Assembly (NCBI GenBank): GCA_964581355.1
Contig: CAZOOA010000003.1
Span: 30,606 to 94,605 of the forward strand
Direction: 5' to 3'
From: CAZOOA01 sp964581355
GTDB taxonomy: Bacteria > Bacillota > Dethiobacteria > DTU022 > UBA8154
Length of the DNA stretch: 64,000 nt
A model generated the notes under the pieces. It searched no databases and was not told the DNA's origin. It saw nothing but the letters and a program-made list of their open reading frames with translations. Position 1 is the first letter of the stretch, and each line of letters starts with the position of its first letter. The translations under genes were made by a program, and so were the position numbers. Positions 27,576-37,101 of the stretch are shown piece after piece.

Positions 27576-29261
27576 ATGACAGGAAACAACTTTTTAGTGG
27601 GGAAACAGCAGCGGCCGCCTAATGATTTTTTTGAAATCACCTATGGAGATTTGCTGGATCAGCGGGCCGAGGAGTACGGGGACAAGGAAGCCATCGGATA
27701 TTACAGTCAAATTAACAAAACGTGGTCCTACAAGGAATACCGGGATATTTGTAACAAGGTTGCCAAAAGCCTGATTAAGCTGGGCGTAAAAAAAGGCGAT
27801 AAAGTATCTGCGTGGGCGACCAATATCCCGGAGTGGATCTTTACCTATGGCGGAACAGTAAAAATGGGTGGCATCCTTGTTACGGTCAATACCAACTACC
27901 GGGCTCACGAGCTGGAATACCTGCTTAAGCAGTCTGACACCAATACACTGCTGCTTATTGACGAATTCAAGGGCAACAACTATCTTGAGTGCCTCTACGA
28001 GGTTGTGCCGGAGCTTAAGGATGCTGAGCCCGGCAAGCTGAACTCCAGCAAACTACCCTTCTTGAAAAATGTTGTTTTCGCCGGCGAGGAAAAACACCCG
28101 GGCATGTTTACCTGGAAGGAGTTTGAGGAATACGGAAACGACGTTACTGATGAGGAGCTGGCGCGCTATCAAAATGCCTGCGACCCGCATGATGTTTTTA
28201 ATATGCAGTATACCTCAGGCACCACCGGTTTTCCCAAAGGTGTTATGCTGACCCATCACAATGTCATTAACAACGCCTGGTACGTGGGAGAGGCCCAGAA
28301 CTACACCGATGCGGAACGACTAGCTATCCCGGTGCCTTTTTTCCACTGCTTTGGACTGACCATGAGCATTACGACCTGTTTGACTCATGGAGCCACCGCT
28401 CTTCCCGTTAAGTATTATGATCCGGAATGGGTCCTGGAAACCATTCACAATGGAGGCGCCACTGCCTGCCAGGGGGTGCCGACCATGTTTATCGGTGTTC
28501 TAAACCATCCCGATTTTGAAAAATACGATAAGAAACATATGCGTACAGGCATAATGGCCGGAGCAACATGCCCTATCGAGGTTATGAAACAGGTTACGGA
28601 GAAGTTGGCGCCTGAAGTTACTATTTCTTACGGGATGACAGAAACTTCCCCCGTTGTTACCAAGACCCGGCCCACGGACACACTGGAGCGCAGAGTTTCG
28701 ACCGTGGGGCGTCCGCTGCCGCACGTGGAACTGGAGATCCGCGACCCGGAAACCGGAAAAGAAGTTCCCCGCAATACGGTTGGAGAAATATGCTGCAGGG
28801 GTTATGTGGTCATGAAAGGCTACTATAAGATGGAAGAAGCCACAAAAGAAGCCTTTTCCGAAGACGGGTTCTATCGTTCCGGGGACCTGGGGACCATGGA
28901 TGAAGAGGATTACGTCACGGTCACTGGCCGCCTCAAGGATATGATTATCCGGGGCGGGGAAAACATCTATCCGCGTGAACTCGAAGAGTTTTTCTACAAG
29001 CATCCCAAGATAAGCGACGTGCAGGTTATCGGGGTGCCCAGTGAAAAATATGGGGAAGAAGTTGCCGCTTACATTGTATTAAAGCAAGGCGAAAGCGCTA
29101 CGGCAGAGGAAATAAAAGAGTTTGCCCAGGGCCAGATCGCCCGCCACAAAATTCCCAAGTATATCCAGTTTGTTGATGCATATCCCATGACAGCCAGCGG
29201 CAAAATTCAAAAGTACCTTTTGCGTGACCAGGCGATTGAAGACTTTAACCTGAAAGCCTAA
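27576..29261 (+). CDS. AMP-forming fatty acyl-CoA synthetase
   Basis: The 561-residue ANL-family ligase activates a carboxylic acid to its CoA ester. Motifs are YTSGTTGFPKGVMLTHHN (about 212-229), GYYKMEEATKEAF with DGFYRSGDLG, GRLKDMIIRGGENIYPRE, and the C-terminal lysine in TASGKIQK. This arrangement is that of FadD-like medium- or branched-chain ligases, not acetyl-CoA synthetase. The ATG follows AAGGAGGAG. It stands between the symporter and HMG-CoA lyase, so activation of imported isovalerate or isobutyrate is plausible; the substrate cannot be read from sequence. Confidence 0.92.
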   Translation: MTGNNFLVGKQQRPPNDFFEITYGDLLDQRAEEYGDKEAIGYYSQINKTWSYKEYRDICNKVAKSLIKLGVKKGDKVSAWATNIPEWIFTYGGTVKMGGILVTVNTNYRAHELEYLLKQSDTNTLLLIDEFKGNNYLECLYEVVPELKDAEPGKLNSSKLPFLKNVVFAGEEKHPGMFTWKEFEEYGNDVTDEELARYQNACDPHDVFNMQYTSGTTGFPKGVMLTHHNVINNAWYVGEAQNYTDAERLAIPVPFFHCFGLTMSITTCLTHGATALPVKYYDPEWVLETIHNGGATACQGVPTMFIGVLNHPDFEKYDKKHMRTGIMAGATCPIEVMKQVTEKLAPEVTISYGMTETSPVVTKTRPTDTLERRVSTVGRPLPHVELEIRDPETGKEVPRNTVGEICCRGYVVMKGYYKMEEATKEAFSEDGFYRSGDLGTMDEEDYVTVTGRLKDMIIRGGENIYPRELEEFFYKHPKISDVQVIGVPSEKYGEEVAAYIVLKQGESATAEEIKEFAQGQIARHKIPKYIQFVDAYPMTASGKIQKYLLRDQAIEDFNLKA

Positions 29262-29299
29262 CTGTAAAAGTTTGATGCACGTGAGGTTTTTACATTTTC

Positions 29300-29334
29300 A
29301 AGGTGCCCGCACCGTGCAGCGGGCACCTTTTTTT
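29300..29334 (+). terminator. Terminator after the acyl-CoA synthetase
   Basis: AAGGTGCCCGC and GCGGGCACCTT form a perfect 11-base stem with an eight-base loop, followed by T residues. Confidence 0.93.
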
Positions 29335-29449
29335 GAATAAAAACGGAGTTTTCCTTTTCACGGTATCGGGTCCGGTTATTTTTTTCTCTGTTATTGTTGT
29401 CATTACCAGGTGCCTGGTATAAAGTAAAAGAAAAACAAAGGTGGTCGTC

Positions 29450-30343
29450 ATGAACTTGAAAAAAGTAACTGTGCGAGAGGTAGGTCCCAGGGATGGCTTT
29501 CAGATGGAAAACAAACTGATCACCGCAGAGGAAAAGGTGAAAATAATTAACCAACTTGCTGCCGCAGGGTTGAAGAATGTGGAGTTCTCCTCTTTTGTTC
29601 ATCCGAAAGCGGTTCCCCAGCTTAAAGATGCAGAAGAGGTTGCTGCTATGCTTCTACCTGCTGAGGATGTTCTGTTCAGTGCCCTGGTTGTTAATGAGAA
29701 AGGTCTGGCACGGGCAGTAAATGCCGGGGTTCGGGAAGTGCAGATGATTGTTTCGGCCTCTGAGGCCCACAGTCAACGCAATGTTCAAATGAGTGTTTCA
29801 GAATCGCTCAGCCAAGCCGTCTCCGTTGCTGAGCAGGCTTTAGGGCATGGTGTTGCAGTGCGTTCTGCCGTCGCCATGGCTTTTGGTTGTCCTTTTGATG
29901 GAAAGATTGACCAGGAACAGGTGGAGCGTATTGCAGCAGAGATGGCGGAAGCGGGAATTGAACAGATAACCCTTGCTGACACGGCAGGCCTGGCGCATCC
30001 CCTGCAGGTTAAAGAATTACTGCATGTTTTGCTGAAAAAAATGCCCGGGATTCGCTGGGGGTTACACTTTCATGATACCCGTGGGCTGGCCCTGGCCAAT
30101 ATTAATGCTTCCATGGAAGTTGGGGTCAGCCTGTTTGAATCATCAATTGGCGGCCTGGGTGGTTGTCCTTTTGTTCCAGGGGCTACAGGGAATGTTGCTA
30201 CCGAGGATCTGGTAAATATGCTGGAAATGATGGGTTTGGAAACAGGAATATCCCTGGAGAAATTACTTGCTGCCAGCAGGGAAGTGCAAAAAATCTTTCA
30301 ACGGGACCTGCCCAGCAAGCTGCTGGCCCTTTCATTACATTAA
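29450..30343 (+). CDS. Hydroxymethylglutaryl-CoA lyase
   Basis: The enzyme cleaves HMG-CoA to acetoacetate and acetyl-CoA. The 297-residue length is canonical. VREVGPRDGFQ supplies the catalytic Arg and metal Asp, HFHDTRG gives metal histidines, and GLGGCPFVPGATGN has the essential cysteine. The ATG at 29450 is preferred over GTG at 29441, because AAAGGTGG then precedes it. The gene has its own promoter region between two terminators. It is the complete counterpart of the atypical homologue at 20968-22071. Confidence 0.95.
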   Translation: MNLKKVTVREVGPRDGFQMENKLITAEEKVKIINQLAAAGLKNVEFSSFVHPKAVPQLKDAEEVAAMLLPAEDVLFSALVVNEKGLARAVNAGVREVQMIVSASEAHSQRNVQMSVSESLSQAVSVAEQALGHGVAVRSAVAMAFGCPFDGKIDQEQVERIAAEMAEAGIEQITLADTAGLAHPLQVKELLHVLLKKMPGIRWGLHFHDTRGLALANINASMEVGVSLFESSIGGLGGCPFVPGATGNVATEDLVNMLEMMGLETGISLEKLLAASREVQKIFQRDLPSKLLALSLH

Positions 30344-30546
30344 TGCTGATAATATTTTTTGGTAATGCTTACAACTATTTACAAGCGAAGCAGAAGGCGG
30401 TTCGTGCTCTGGGATAGACCGCCAAAAAGGCGGGGGTGAAAGAGGTTATAACAGTTTCGTTGAAGGAAGTGGCTGCACTATCATGATCCTGCCGATTCAT
30501 GCGCTGGCAGCCGTAAAAATGAGCTTGAAGCTTTGACAGGGGAATA

Positions 30547-30601
30547 CAGGGAAAAGCAGAAGCGTTCCTCTGCTTCGGTCCAACTGCTTCCTGGTTTTTT
30601 T
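30547..30601 (+). terminator. Probable terminator after HMG-CoA lyase
   Basis: CAGG and AAGCAG (split by a small bulge) pair with CTGCTT and CCTG (30584-30593), and seven T residues follow. It lies 200 bases after the stop codon. The remainder of the 30344-30817 gap holds GGCGGT/ACCGCC arms (30396-30401 and 30418-30423), which compete with CCGCC/GGCGG (30419-30423 and 30429-30433), but nothing coding. Confidence 0.5.
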
Positions 30602-30817
30602 CTCTTTACTGATTAAATTTCCTGTGTAGAAGGATTTTGAGGGTTTTGTATCGAAAGTTTAAAATAGATTTACTGTAAATTTTAAAGATTTCATTAATGC
30701 AGGACGGATGAGCGTGTTATGGATTCCAATGCCGGAAGAAAAAGGTGTTCAAGCAAGCCGGGGCATAGTATGTTGTTTTAGAAAACACTTTTTATTAGCC
30801 ATTAAGGAGGCGGTGTT

Positions 30818-31999
30818 ATGAAAGAGACGGTCATCGTAAGTTACGCCAGGACCCCCTTTGGACGAATGTTGGGAGCACTAAGCGAAATTCCTGCCGTTGA
30901 TTTGGGAGCAATGGTGATAAAAGAGGTGATCAGTCGGGCCGATCTTGACCCTGCCTTGGTTGATAATGTTTTTATGGGAATGGTCGTCCCGGCGGGGACT
31001 GGGCAGATTCCGTCCCGCCAGGCAACGATTAAAGCAGGTCTCCCCTACGAGGTGCCTTCGGATACGATTAACAAAGTTTGTGCTTCCAGTTTGAGGGCTG
31101 TAAATCTGGCTGATTCCTTAATCCGTAACGGCGATGCGGAAATTATTATCGCCGGTGGCATGGAAAACATGAGCCTTTGCCCGTACCTGATGCCCAAGGG
31201 AAGAAAGGGGTACCGCATGGGCCACGGCAAGCTGGTGGATTCAATGGTCCACGATGGCTTATGGTGCCCGTTCTATAATGTACATATGGGGCTGCATGGC
31301 GAAATTGCGCGCACAGAATTCGGGGTAACCAGGGACGAGATGGATCGCTTTGCGCATCGCAGCCATAGCCTGGCTGTGTCTGCTTTCGAAGAAGGCCATC
31401 TGAAAGAAGAACTTATGCCGGTCTCCATACCCCAAAAAAAAGGGGACCCGATCATTTTTGACCGGGATGAAGCACCTCGAAAAGATACAACCCTGGAAAA
31501 ACTTTCTGCTTTATCCCCCGCCTTTAGTAAAGAGGGTACTATCACAGCAGGAAATGCTCCGCCGGTAAACGATGGCGCTTCAGCTTTAGTTTTGATGTCC
31601 CGTGATAAAGCTGAATCTTTGGGGCTTCGTCCCTTGGCTGCAATTGTCTCCCAGGGCATGGCCTCCAGGGAATCGGCATATATTTCTACCGTTCCCTATT
31701 ACGCCGGTGAAAAAGCGCTGACTAAGGCCGGCCTTACTTCGGATGATTTAGATTTAATTGAAGTGAACGAGGCTTTTGCAGCTGTTGCCCTGACCTGCAT
31801 GAAGCTGGGGAACTGGCTGGAGGAGAAGGTAAATGTAAACGGAGGGGCTGTGGCCATCGGGCATCCCATCGGTGCAAGCGGAGGGCGTATCCTGATGACG
31901 TTGATTTCTGAGTTAAGGCGCCGTCAGGGAACATATGGAATGGCTACCATCTGTAGCGGTGCTGCCCAGGGCGAGGCAACAATTATCAAAGCACTGTAA
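30818..31999 (+). CDS. Acetyl-CoA acetyltransferase (thiolase)
   Basis: Thiolase splits acetoacetyl-CoA with CoA into two acetyl-CoA. The 393-residue protein has the active-site Cys88 in NKVCASSLRA, the EVNEAFA segment, GHPIGASGGR with the catalytic histidine, and CSGAAQGEA with the second cysteine. The ATG has AAGGAGG upstream. It opens the run of beta-oxidation genes and would serve both the butyryl route and acetoacetyl-CoA made by the synthetase at 17238. Confidence 0.95.
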   Translation: MKETVIVSYARTPFGRMLGALSEIPAVDLGAMVIKEVISRADLDPALVDNVFMGMVVPAGTGQIPSRQATIKAGLPYEVPSDTINKVCASSLRAVNLADSLIRNGDAEIIIAGGMENMSLCPYLMPKGRKGYRMGHGKLVDSMVHDGLWCPFYNVHMGLHGEIARTEFGVTRDEMDRFAHRSHSLAVSAFEEGHLKEELMPVSIPQKKGDPIIFDRDEAPRKDTTLEKLSALSPAFSKEGTITAGNAPPVNDGASALVLMSRDKAESLGLRPLAAIVSQGMASRESAYISTVPYYAGEKALTKAGLTSDDLDLIEVNEAFAAVALTCMKLGNWLEEKVNVNGGAVAIGHPIGASGGRILMTLISELRRRQGTYGMATICSGAAQGEATIIKAL

Positions 32000-32080
32000 G
32001 AGTGTGGAAAACAGATAGGGCTATATCCAGAAGATAAAAAAGCAACGTTTTTTTTAATACTATAGAAGGAGGGCGTTTCC

Positions 32081-32935
32081 ATGCAGATAAAAAAGGTCAT
32101 GGTGGTTGGTGCAGGCCAAATGGGGGGAGGCATTGCGCAGGTCTGTGCGCAAGCGGGTTATCCTGTCGTAATGAGAGATATCGAGGAAAGCTTTGTGGAG
32201 AAGGGTCTCGGCGCTATAGCAAAAAACTTGCAGCGAAGTGTTGACAAAGGCAGGATTAGCGAAGATGACAAGAAATCAGTCTTAGACCGAATACAGGGGA
32301 CAGTGGAACTGAAAGATGGTGCCGATGCAGATATTGTTATTGAGGCCATTGTGGAACGAATGGATATCAAGGAAGAGCTCTTCAGTTCTTTGGACGAAAT
32401 GTGTCCATCCCACACCATCTTGGCCAGCAATACTTCTTCTTTGCCGATCACCAATATTGCAGCTGTAACCTCGCGTCCAGAAAAAGTTATTGGTATGCAT
32501 TTCATGAATCCGGTTCCGGTGATGAAGTTGGTGGAGATCATTCGCGGCCTGGCCACTTCCGATGAAACCTACCAGGTGGTTGAAGATCTAACCATGAAGC
32601 TGGACAAAGAGCCCGTAGAGGTAAATGATTTCCCAGGATTTGTATCCAACCGCATTTTGCTGCCAATGATTAACGAAGCCGTTTACTGCCTGATGGAAGG
32701 TGTTGCCCGTCCTGAAGCCATCGATAATGTCATGAGATTGGGCATGAATCATCCCATGGGCCCACTGGCACTGGCTGACCTCATCGGTTTGGATACGTGC
32801 CTGTCAATTATGGAAGTTCTGCATGAAGGGCTGGGGGACCCTAAGTATCGCCCCTGCCCGCTATTGCGAAAATATGTCGCTGCCGGTTGGCTGGGACGCA
32901 AAGCAGGCCGGGGCTTCTACGATTATAGTGGATAA
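32081..32935 (+). CDS. hbd: 3-hydroxybutyryl-CoA dehydrogenase
   Basis: The enzyme oxidises 3-hydroxybutyryl-CoA to acetoacetyl-CoA with NAD(P). The 284-residue length is that of clostridial Hbd. [14 protein letters not shown] is the dinucleotide-binding loop; SNTSSLPIT and [13 protein letters not shown] carry the catalytic Ser/Asn and His. The ATG follows GAAGGAGGG. It stands 81 bases after thiolase and before two acyl-CoA dehydrogenases, a standard beta-oxidation grouping. Confidence 0.95.
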   Translation: MQIKKVMVVGAGQMGGGIAQVCAQAGYPVVMRDIEESFVEKGLGAIAKNLQRSVDKGRISEDDKKSVLDRIQGTVELKDGADADIVIEAIVERMDIKEELFSSLDEMCPSHTILASNTSSLPITNIAAVTSRPEKVIGMHFMNPVPVMKLVEIIRGLATSDETYQVVEDLTMKLDKEPVEVNDFPGFVSNRILLPMINEAVYCLMEGVARPEAIDNVMRLGMNHPMGPLALADLIGLDTCLSIMEVLHEGLGDPKYRPCPLLRKYVAAGWLGRKAGRGFYDYSG

Positions 32936-32981
32936 AAAGCATAAGGTCCGATCACTTTAAAGGAGAACTCGCTTTTCTGGC

Positions 32982-32997
32982 TGGAGACTATTTTGCT
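32982..32997 (+). promoter_or_regulatory. Possible sigma-54 promoter before the acyl-CoA dehydrogenase genes
   Basis: TGGAGACTATTTTGCT has GG and GC at the exact -24/-12 offset and a good -12 TTTGCT, but only half of the -24 element matches. It lies 81 bases before the start codon at 33079. Support is weaker than for the site at 17139. Confidence 0.35.
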
Positions 32998-33025
32998 GTG
33001 TAACCCTTTTATAACAGAGGCCAGG

Positions 33026-33057
33026 GCCGGGAAGCGGAAACTCTATTTCTATTCTAT
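33026..33057. repeat. Fragment of the structured repeat's end module
   Basis: GCCGGGAAGCGGAAACTC and the following bases match the tail of the repeat copies near 63683-63707 and 63976-64000 (CCGGGAAACGGAAACTCC). The rest of the unit is missing. It lies just before the ribosome site of the gene at 33079. Confidence 0.45.
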
Positions 33058-33078
33058 GAGGTTGGGAGTGTTCCATAG

Positions 33079-34218
33079 ATGGATTTTACTTTTTCCGAAG
33101 AGCAAAAGATGATGAAAAAGCTATTCCGTGAGTTTGCTGAGAAAGAAATTGCACCCCGCGCCGACCATATCGATAAAACAGGCGAGTTTCCCCGGGAAAA
33201 CCTCCAAAGCCTGGGCCGGGAAGGACATATGGGCATCCCTATTCCCGAAGAATGGGGGGGGGCTGGAGCCGATTTTCTGACTTATATGTTCTGCCTGGAG
33301 GAAGTGTCCAGGGCTTGTGCATCTACGGGGGTTATCCTTGCTGTTCATACCTCCTTGGGTATTTACTCCATTTTATATCACGGAACCGAGGAGCAAAAAA
33401 AGAAATTCGTAACCCCCCTGGCCCAGGGAGACATGCTTGGCGCCTTTGCTTTAAGCGAACCCGAGGCTGGCTCCGATGCTGCTGCCTTAAAAACCAGGGC
33501 CCGCAAAGATGGGAATCATTATGTTCTGAATGGTAATAAAGTTTGGATTACCAGCGCTGGTGAAGCAGATGTTTACGTTGTCTTTGCCACCATGGACCCC
33601 GAAAAGAAAACCCGGGGAATTACAGCCTTCCTGGTAGAAAAAGACACCCCGGGATTACTCATTGGACCCAAAGAGAAGAAAATGGGCTTGAATGGTTCGG
33701 CCACCTGCGAACTGATTTTTGATGACTGCCGTGTCCCTGCAGAAAACCTACTTGGAGAAGAAGGCGGTGGCTTCAAAATTGCCATGTCCCTGTTGGATGG
33801 TGGACGCATCGGTATTGCCGCCCAGGGCCTGGGCATCGCCCAGGCTGCTTTTGATCAAGCTCTGCAGTATTCCAAAACCAGGGAACAGTTTGGCCGGCCC
33901 ATTGGTGACTTCCAGGCTATCCAGTTTAAGCTGGCCGACATGGCCACAGAGCTGGATGCAGCCCGTCTTATGGTGTACCGGGCAGCGTTTCACAAAGACA
34001 ACGACCTGCCCTGTACCCGTGAAGCTTCCATGGCCAAGGTTTTTGCTACTGATTTGGCCATGAAAGCAGGAATTGAGGCCGTCCAGATTTTCGGCGGATA
34101 CGGATACAGCAGGGAATATCCGGTAGAGCGCTATATGAGAGATGCAAAAGTTACCCAAATCTACGAAGGCACAAACCAAATTCAAAGAATTGTTATTTCC
34201 AGGGAGTATTTAAAATAA
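33079..34218 (+). CDS. Acyl-CoA dehydrogenase (butyryl-CoA dehydrogenase-like)
   Basis: The 379-residue flavoprotein has the acyl-CoA dehydrogenase fold: [14 protein letters not shown] for FAD/substrate, [36 protein letters not shown], and [10 protein letters not shown] with the catalytic base Glu363. This is the short-chain, butyryl-CoA dehydrogenase pattern, unlike the enzyme at 23116. It would convert butyryl-CoA to crotonyl-CoA, giving electrons to EtfAB, which is not encoded in this window. The ATG start is kept because the N-terminus [12 protein letters not shown] is typical; GGTTGGGAG precedes it. Confidence 0.93.
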   Translation: MDFTFSEEQKMMKKLFREFAEKEIAPRADHIDKTGEFPRENLQSLGREGHMGIPIPEEWGGAGADFLTYMFCLEEVSRACASTGVILAVHTSLGIYSILYHGTEEQKKKFVTPLAQGDMLGAFALSEPEAGSDAAALKTRARKDGNHYVLNGNKVWITSAGEADVYVVFATMDPEKKTRGITAFLVEKDTPGLLIGPKEKKMGLNGSATCELIFDDCRVPAENLLGEEGGGFKIAMSLLDGGRIGIAAQGLGIAQAAFDQALQYSKTREQFGRPIGDFQAIQFKLADMATELDAARLMVYRAAFHKDNDLPCTREASMAKVFATDLAMKAGIEAVQIFGGYGYSREYPVERYMRDAKVTQIYEGTNQIQRIVISREYLK

Positions 34219-34283
34219 ATAATTCGGCAGCAGTCATTTTAGTTTAACATAACTAATTTAAAAAAACGAAGGGGGAAGTATTA

Positions 34284-35423
34284 ATGAATTTTACGATGTC
34301 GCCTGAACACGAAATGATGCGCAAGTCTATTCGAGATTTTGCCGAGAACGAAATTGCACCCGGAGCCGCAGAAAGAGACGAAAAAGAAGAATTCTCGCGG
34401 GAAATCTTCGAAAAAATGGCTGAAATGGAATTGACCGGTATACCGTGGCCAGAAGAGTACGGAGGAGCTGGCGACGATTATTTAAGCTACGCTATTGCAG
34501 TCGAGGAGATATCCCGGGTGGATGCATCGGCTGGAGTTACCCTTTCAGCCCATACTTCTTTGTGCTGCTGGCCCATTTACACATACGCTAACGAAGAACA
34601 ATTAAAGAAGTATTTGACACCCCTGGCCAAGGGGGAAAAGCTGGGCGGATACGGCTTGACAGAGCCACAAGCAGGTTCTGATGCAGGCAGTTTGCAGACT
34701 ACAGCTGTTCTTGACGGGGACCATTATATCTTAAATGGTAACAAGATTTGGATTACAAACGCTGATGATGCCGAGATTTACGTGGTGTTTGCTTCAACAG
34801 ACAAGAGCAAGAAGGCTAAAGGGATTAGTGCTTTTATCGTTGAGAAAGGCACCCCTGGCTTTTCCTTTGGTACTAAGGAAAAGAAACTGGGGATCCGCTC
34901 TTCGTCGACCAATGAGCTAATTTTCGACGACTGTAAGGTGCCCAAGGAAAACCTGTTAGGCAAAGAAGGCGAAGGGTTTAAAATTGCTATGACAACATTG
35001 GATGGCGGACGTAATGGCATTGCCGCCCAGGCACTGGGCATTGCCCAGGGTGCATTGGATGCAGCAGCAGATTATGCTAAAACCCGGGAGCAATTTGGCC
35101 GACCCATAGCCGATTTTCAAGCCGTTTCTTTTATGATTGCCGATATGGCTACCAAGATTGAAGCAGCCCGCCTCTTAACCTACCAGGCCGCTTTCCTGGA
35201 AAGCCAGGGCCTGCCTTATGCCAAGGAATCTGCCATGTCCAAGCTTTATGCCTCTGATGTGGCTATGGAAACAACAGTAAATGCTGTCCAAATATTTGGT
35301 GGATATGGTTACAGCCGGGAATACCCGGTAGAACGCTTTATGAGAGATGCGAAGATCACCCAAATTTATGAAGGAACCAACGAAATTCAAAGGTTGGTTG
35401 TAAGCCGTTACTTGCTGAAGTAA
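34284..35423 (+). CDS. Acyl-CoA dehydrogenase (short-chain, second copy)
   Basis: A 379-residue paralogue of the preceding protein, with the same domain order, [28 protein letters not shown], and the catalytic Glu363 in [10 protein letters not shown]. The two copies differ throughout, so they are not a recent duplication. With an isobutyryl-CoA mutase-like enzyme downstream, one copy may handle butyryl-CoA and the other a branched or longer acyl-CoA; sequence alone does not decide. The ATG follows AAGGGGGAAG. Confidence 0.93.
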   Translation: MNFTMSPEHEMMRKSIRDFAENEIAPGAAERDEKEEFSREIFEKMAEMELTGIPWPEEYGGAGDDYLSYAIAVEEISRVDASAGVTLSAHTSLCCWPIYTYANEEQLKKYLTPLAKGEKLGGYGLTEPQAGSDAGSLQTTAVLDGDHYILNGNKIWITNADDAEIYVVFASTDKSKKAKGISAFIVEKGTPGFSFGTKEKKLGIRSSSTNELIFDDCKVPKENLLGKEGEGFKIAMTTLDGGRNGIAAQALGIAQGALDAAADYAKTREQFGRPIADFQAVSFMIADMATKIEAARLLTYQAAFLESQGLPYAKESAMSKLYASDVAMETTVNAVQIFGGYGYSREYPVERFMRDAKITQIYEGTNEIQRLVVSRYLLK

Positions 35424-35457
35424 AACTACTAAAAACCCGGCCGAGGAGTTGAAGAGG

Positions 35458-35985
35458 TTGTCGGAAACAAACAAAGGATTGGTGCTGGTCTACACTGGAG
35501 ATGGAAAAGGAAAAACTACGGCGGCCCTGGGGCTAGCTTTCAGGGCCGCCGGGCACGGCTTTAAAATACTTGCGATTCACTTTTTAAAAGGAAGAGACTA
35601 TGGAGAGGCCAAAGCTGCTGAACACCTGCCTAATTTTGAAACCGTTAAGGCGGGTAGAGACAAATTTGTAAACCGGGATAACCCTGATCCTGAAGATGTC
35701 AAGCTGGCAGCAGAAGGCATGGCCAGAGCCAGGGAATCGGCAGCAAAGGGAACACACAACCTCATTCTGCTCGATGAGATTAATGTCGCTTTGAACTACA
35801 ACCTGGTCTCCCTGCAAGAAGTTTTGGAGTTAATCGATACTCGTGCTCCCGGCGTTGATCTGGTTTTAACCGGGAGAAATGCTCCTCCGGAGATACTGGA
35901 AAAGGCTGATATGGTTAGTGAGGTCAAGGACATCAAGCACCACTTTGCTTCGGGGACCAAAGCGCGCGAGGGCATTGAATACTAA
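35458..35985 (+). CDS. cobA: Cob(I)alamin adenosyltransferase (CobA/BtuR type)
   Basis: The enzyme makes adenosylcobalamin from cob(I)alamin and ATP. The 175-residue product begins LVLVYTGDGKGKTTAALG, containing the family's P-loop (about 14-22), and later has NLILLDEINVALNYN. The TTG at 35458 is chosen because GAGGAG then lies nine bases upstream; TTG at 35449 abuts it. It precedes a MeaB GTPase and the B12 mutase subunits, so it very likely supplies and repairs their cofactor. Confidence 0.93.
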   Translation: MSETNKGLVLVYTGDGKGKTTAALGLAFRAAGHGFKILAIHFLKGRDYGEAKAAEHLPNFETVKAGRDKFVNRDNPDPEDVKLAAEGMARARESAAKGTHNLILLDEINVALNYNLVSLQEVLELIDTRAPGVDLVLTGRNAPPEILEKADMVSEVKDIKHHFASGTKAREGIEY

Positions 35986-36017
35986 CCGACACAGCCCATT
36001 CAGCAACAACAGGGGAT

Positions 36018-36053
36018 GAAAAACCTTGTTTGCGTCCGAGGTGCTGGTTTTTC
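36018..36053 (+). terminator. Weak hairpin between cobA and meaB
   Basis: GAAAAACC (36018-36025) and GGTTTTTC (36046-36053) are perfect eight-base arms with a 20-base loop. There is no T-run beyond the arm. It may only attenuate. Confidence 0.35.
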
Positions 36054-36089
36054 TTGAACTAAGGCATACAATTAGGTGGTGTTAAAACA

Positions 36090-37037
36090 TTGGATATTGT
36101 TGAGGGCTTACTAAAAGGTGACCGCAGGGCCCTGGCCAGGGCAATTTCCCTGGTAGAAAACGAAGATTCCCGAAAAAGAGAAACCCTGCAGCAGATTTAT
36201 CCCCATACGGGCAATGCTTATATAATCGGTTTTACCGGTTCTCCCGGCTCGGGAAAAAGCTCCCTGGTGGACCGGATTGTCGGTATCATGCGCGGTGAAG
36301 GGAAAAAGGTTGGCATTATTGCTGTTGACCCGACCAGTCCCTTTACCGGGGGAGCTATCTTGGGAGATCGAATTCGCATGCAGGAGCATACAGAAGACAA
36401 AGATGTATTTATACGCAGTATGGGAACACGGGGCAGCCTGGGTGGACTGTCCAGGGCTACCCGTGATGTGGTGCAGCTTATGGATGCTTTTGGCAAAGAC
36501 ATTATTATCATTGAAACAGTGGGTGTAGGACAATCGGAAGTAGATATCGTTAAAAATGCCGATACAACCATAGTTGTTTTAACTCCGGCTGGAGGAGACA
36601 GTGTCCAAACAATAAAGGCGGGGATTATGGAGATTGCAGATATTTTCGTGATTAACAAAGCAGATCTGCCCAATGCAGATCGGACCCGCACGGAAGTAAG
36701 CGTGATGTTGGATTTAAATGAGAAAAGCAGCTGGAGACCTCCCATTGTCCAAACAGTTACCTTGAAAAATGAAGGAACCGATATATTATGGCAAGAGGTT
36801 CAGGGTCACAAAGGATACCTGGAAACAGAAGGGCTTCTGTCCAGTCTGAGACTGGCAAGGGCAAAACGTGATATTGAAGATCATATCGAGCATCTCATCA
36901 AAAGCAGGGTTTGGGACCAGGTTATAGGGACTAACATGTTTGAAAAAGCCATCAAACAGATTCACAACAAGGAAACGGATCCCTTTTCTGCTGCACAGAG
37001 CATCCTGGAGCGAATCAGTCTGGACAACAAAGATTAA
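36090..37037 (+). CDS. meaB: MeaB/ArgK-type G-protein chaperone of the B12 mutase
   Basis: MeaB-family GTPases gate cofactor loading and protect adenosylcobalamin mutases. The 315-residue protein has the P-loop GSPGSGKSS (50-58), DPTSPFTGGAILGDRIRM, the switch ETVGVGQSEVD and the base-recognition NKAD. The TTG start follows TAGGTGG. It is directly upstream of the mutase large subunit, the usual arrangement for both methylmalonyl-CoA and isobutyryl-CoA mutases. Confidence 0.95.
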   Translation: MDIVEGLLKGDRRALARAISLVENEDSRKRETLQQIYPHTGNAYIIGFTGSPGSGKSSLVDRIVGIMRGEGKKVGIIAVDPTSPFTGGAILGDRIRMQEHTEDKDVFIRSMGTRGSLGGLSRATRDVVQLMDAFGKDIIIIETVGVGQSEVDIVKNADTTIVVLTPAGGDSVQTIKAGIMEIADIFVINKADLPNADRTRTEVSVMLDLNEKSSWRPPIVQTVTLKNEGTDILWQEVQGHKGYLETEGLLSSLRLARAKRDIEDHIEHLIKSRVWDQVIGTNMFEKAIKQIHNKETDPFSAAQSILERISLDNKD

Positions 37038-37101
37038 AAGCTTGTAGGTTGAGAAAGGAGGTGCGTGCCCGGTTTTTTCAGGAAAGAACCGGGCAAGAAC
37101 A

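Noticed and set aside
29405..29418. Short palindrome ACCAGGTGCCTGGT before the HMG-CoA lyase gene as an operator
   Set aside because: Six-base arms occur often by chance and no matching site was seen near other pathway genes.
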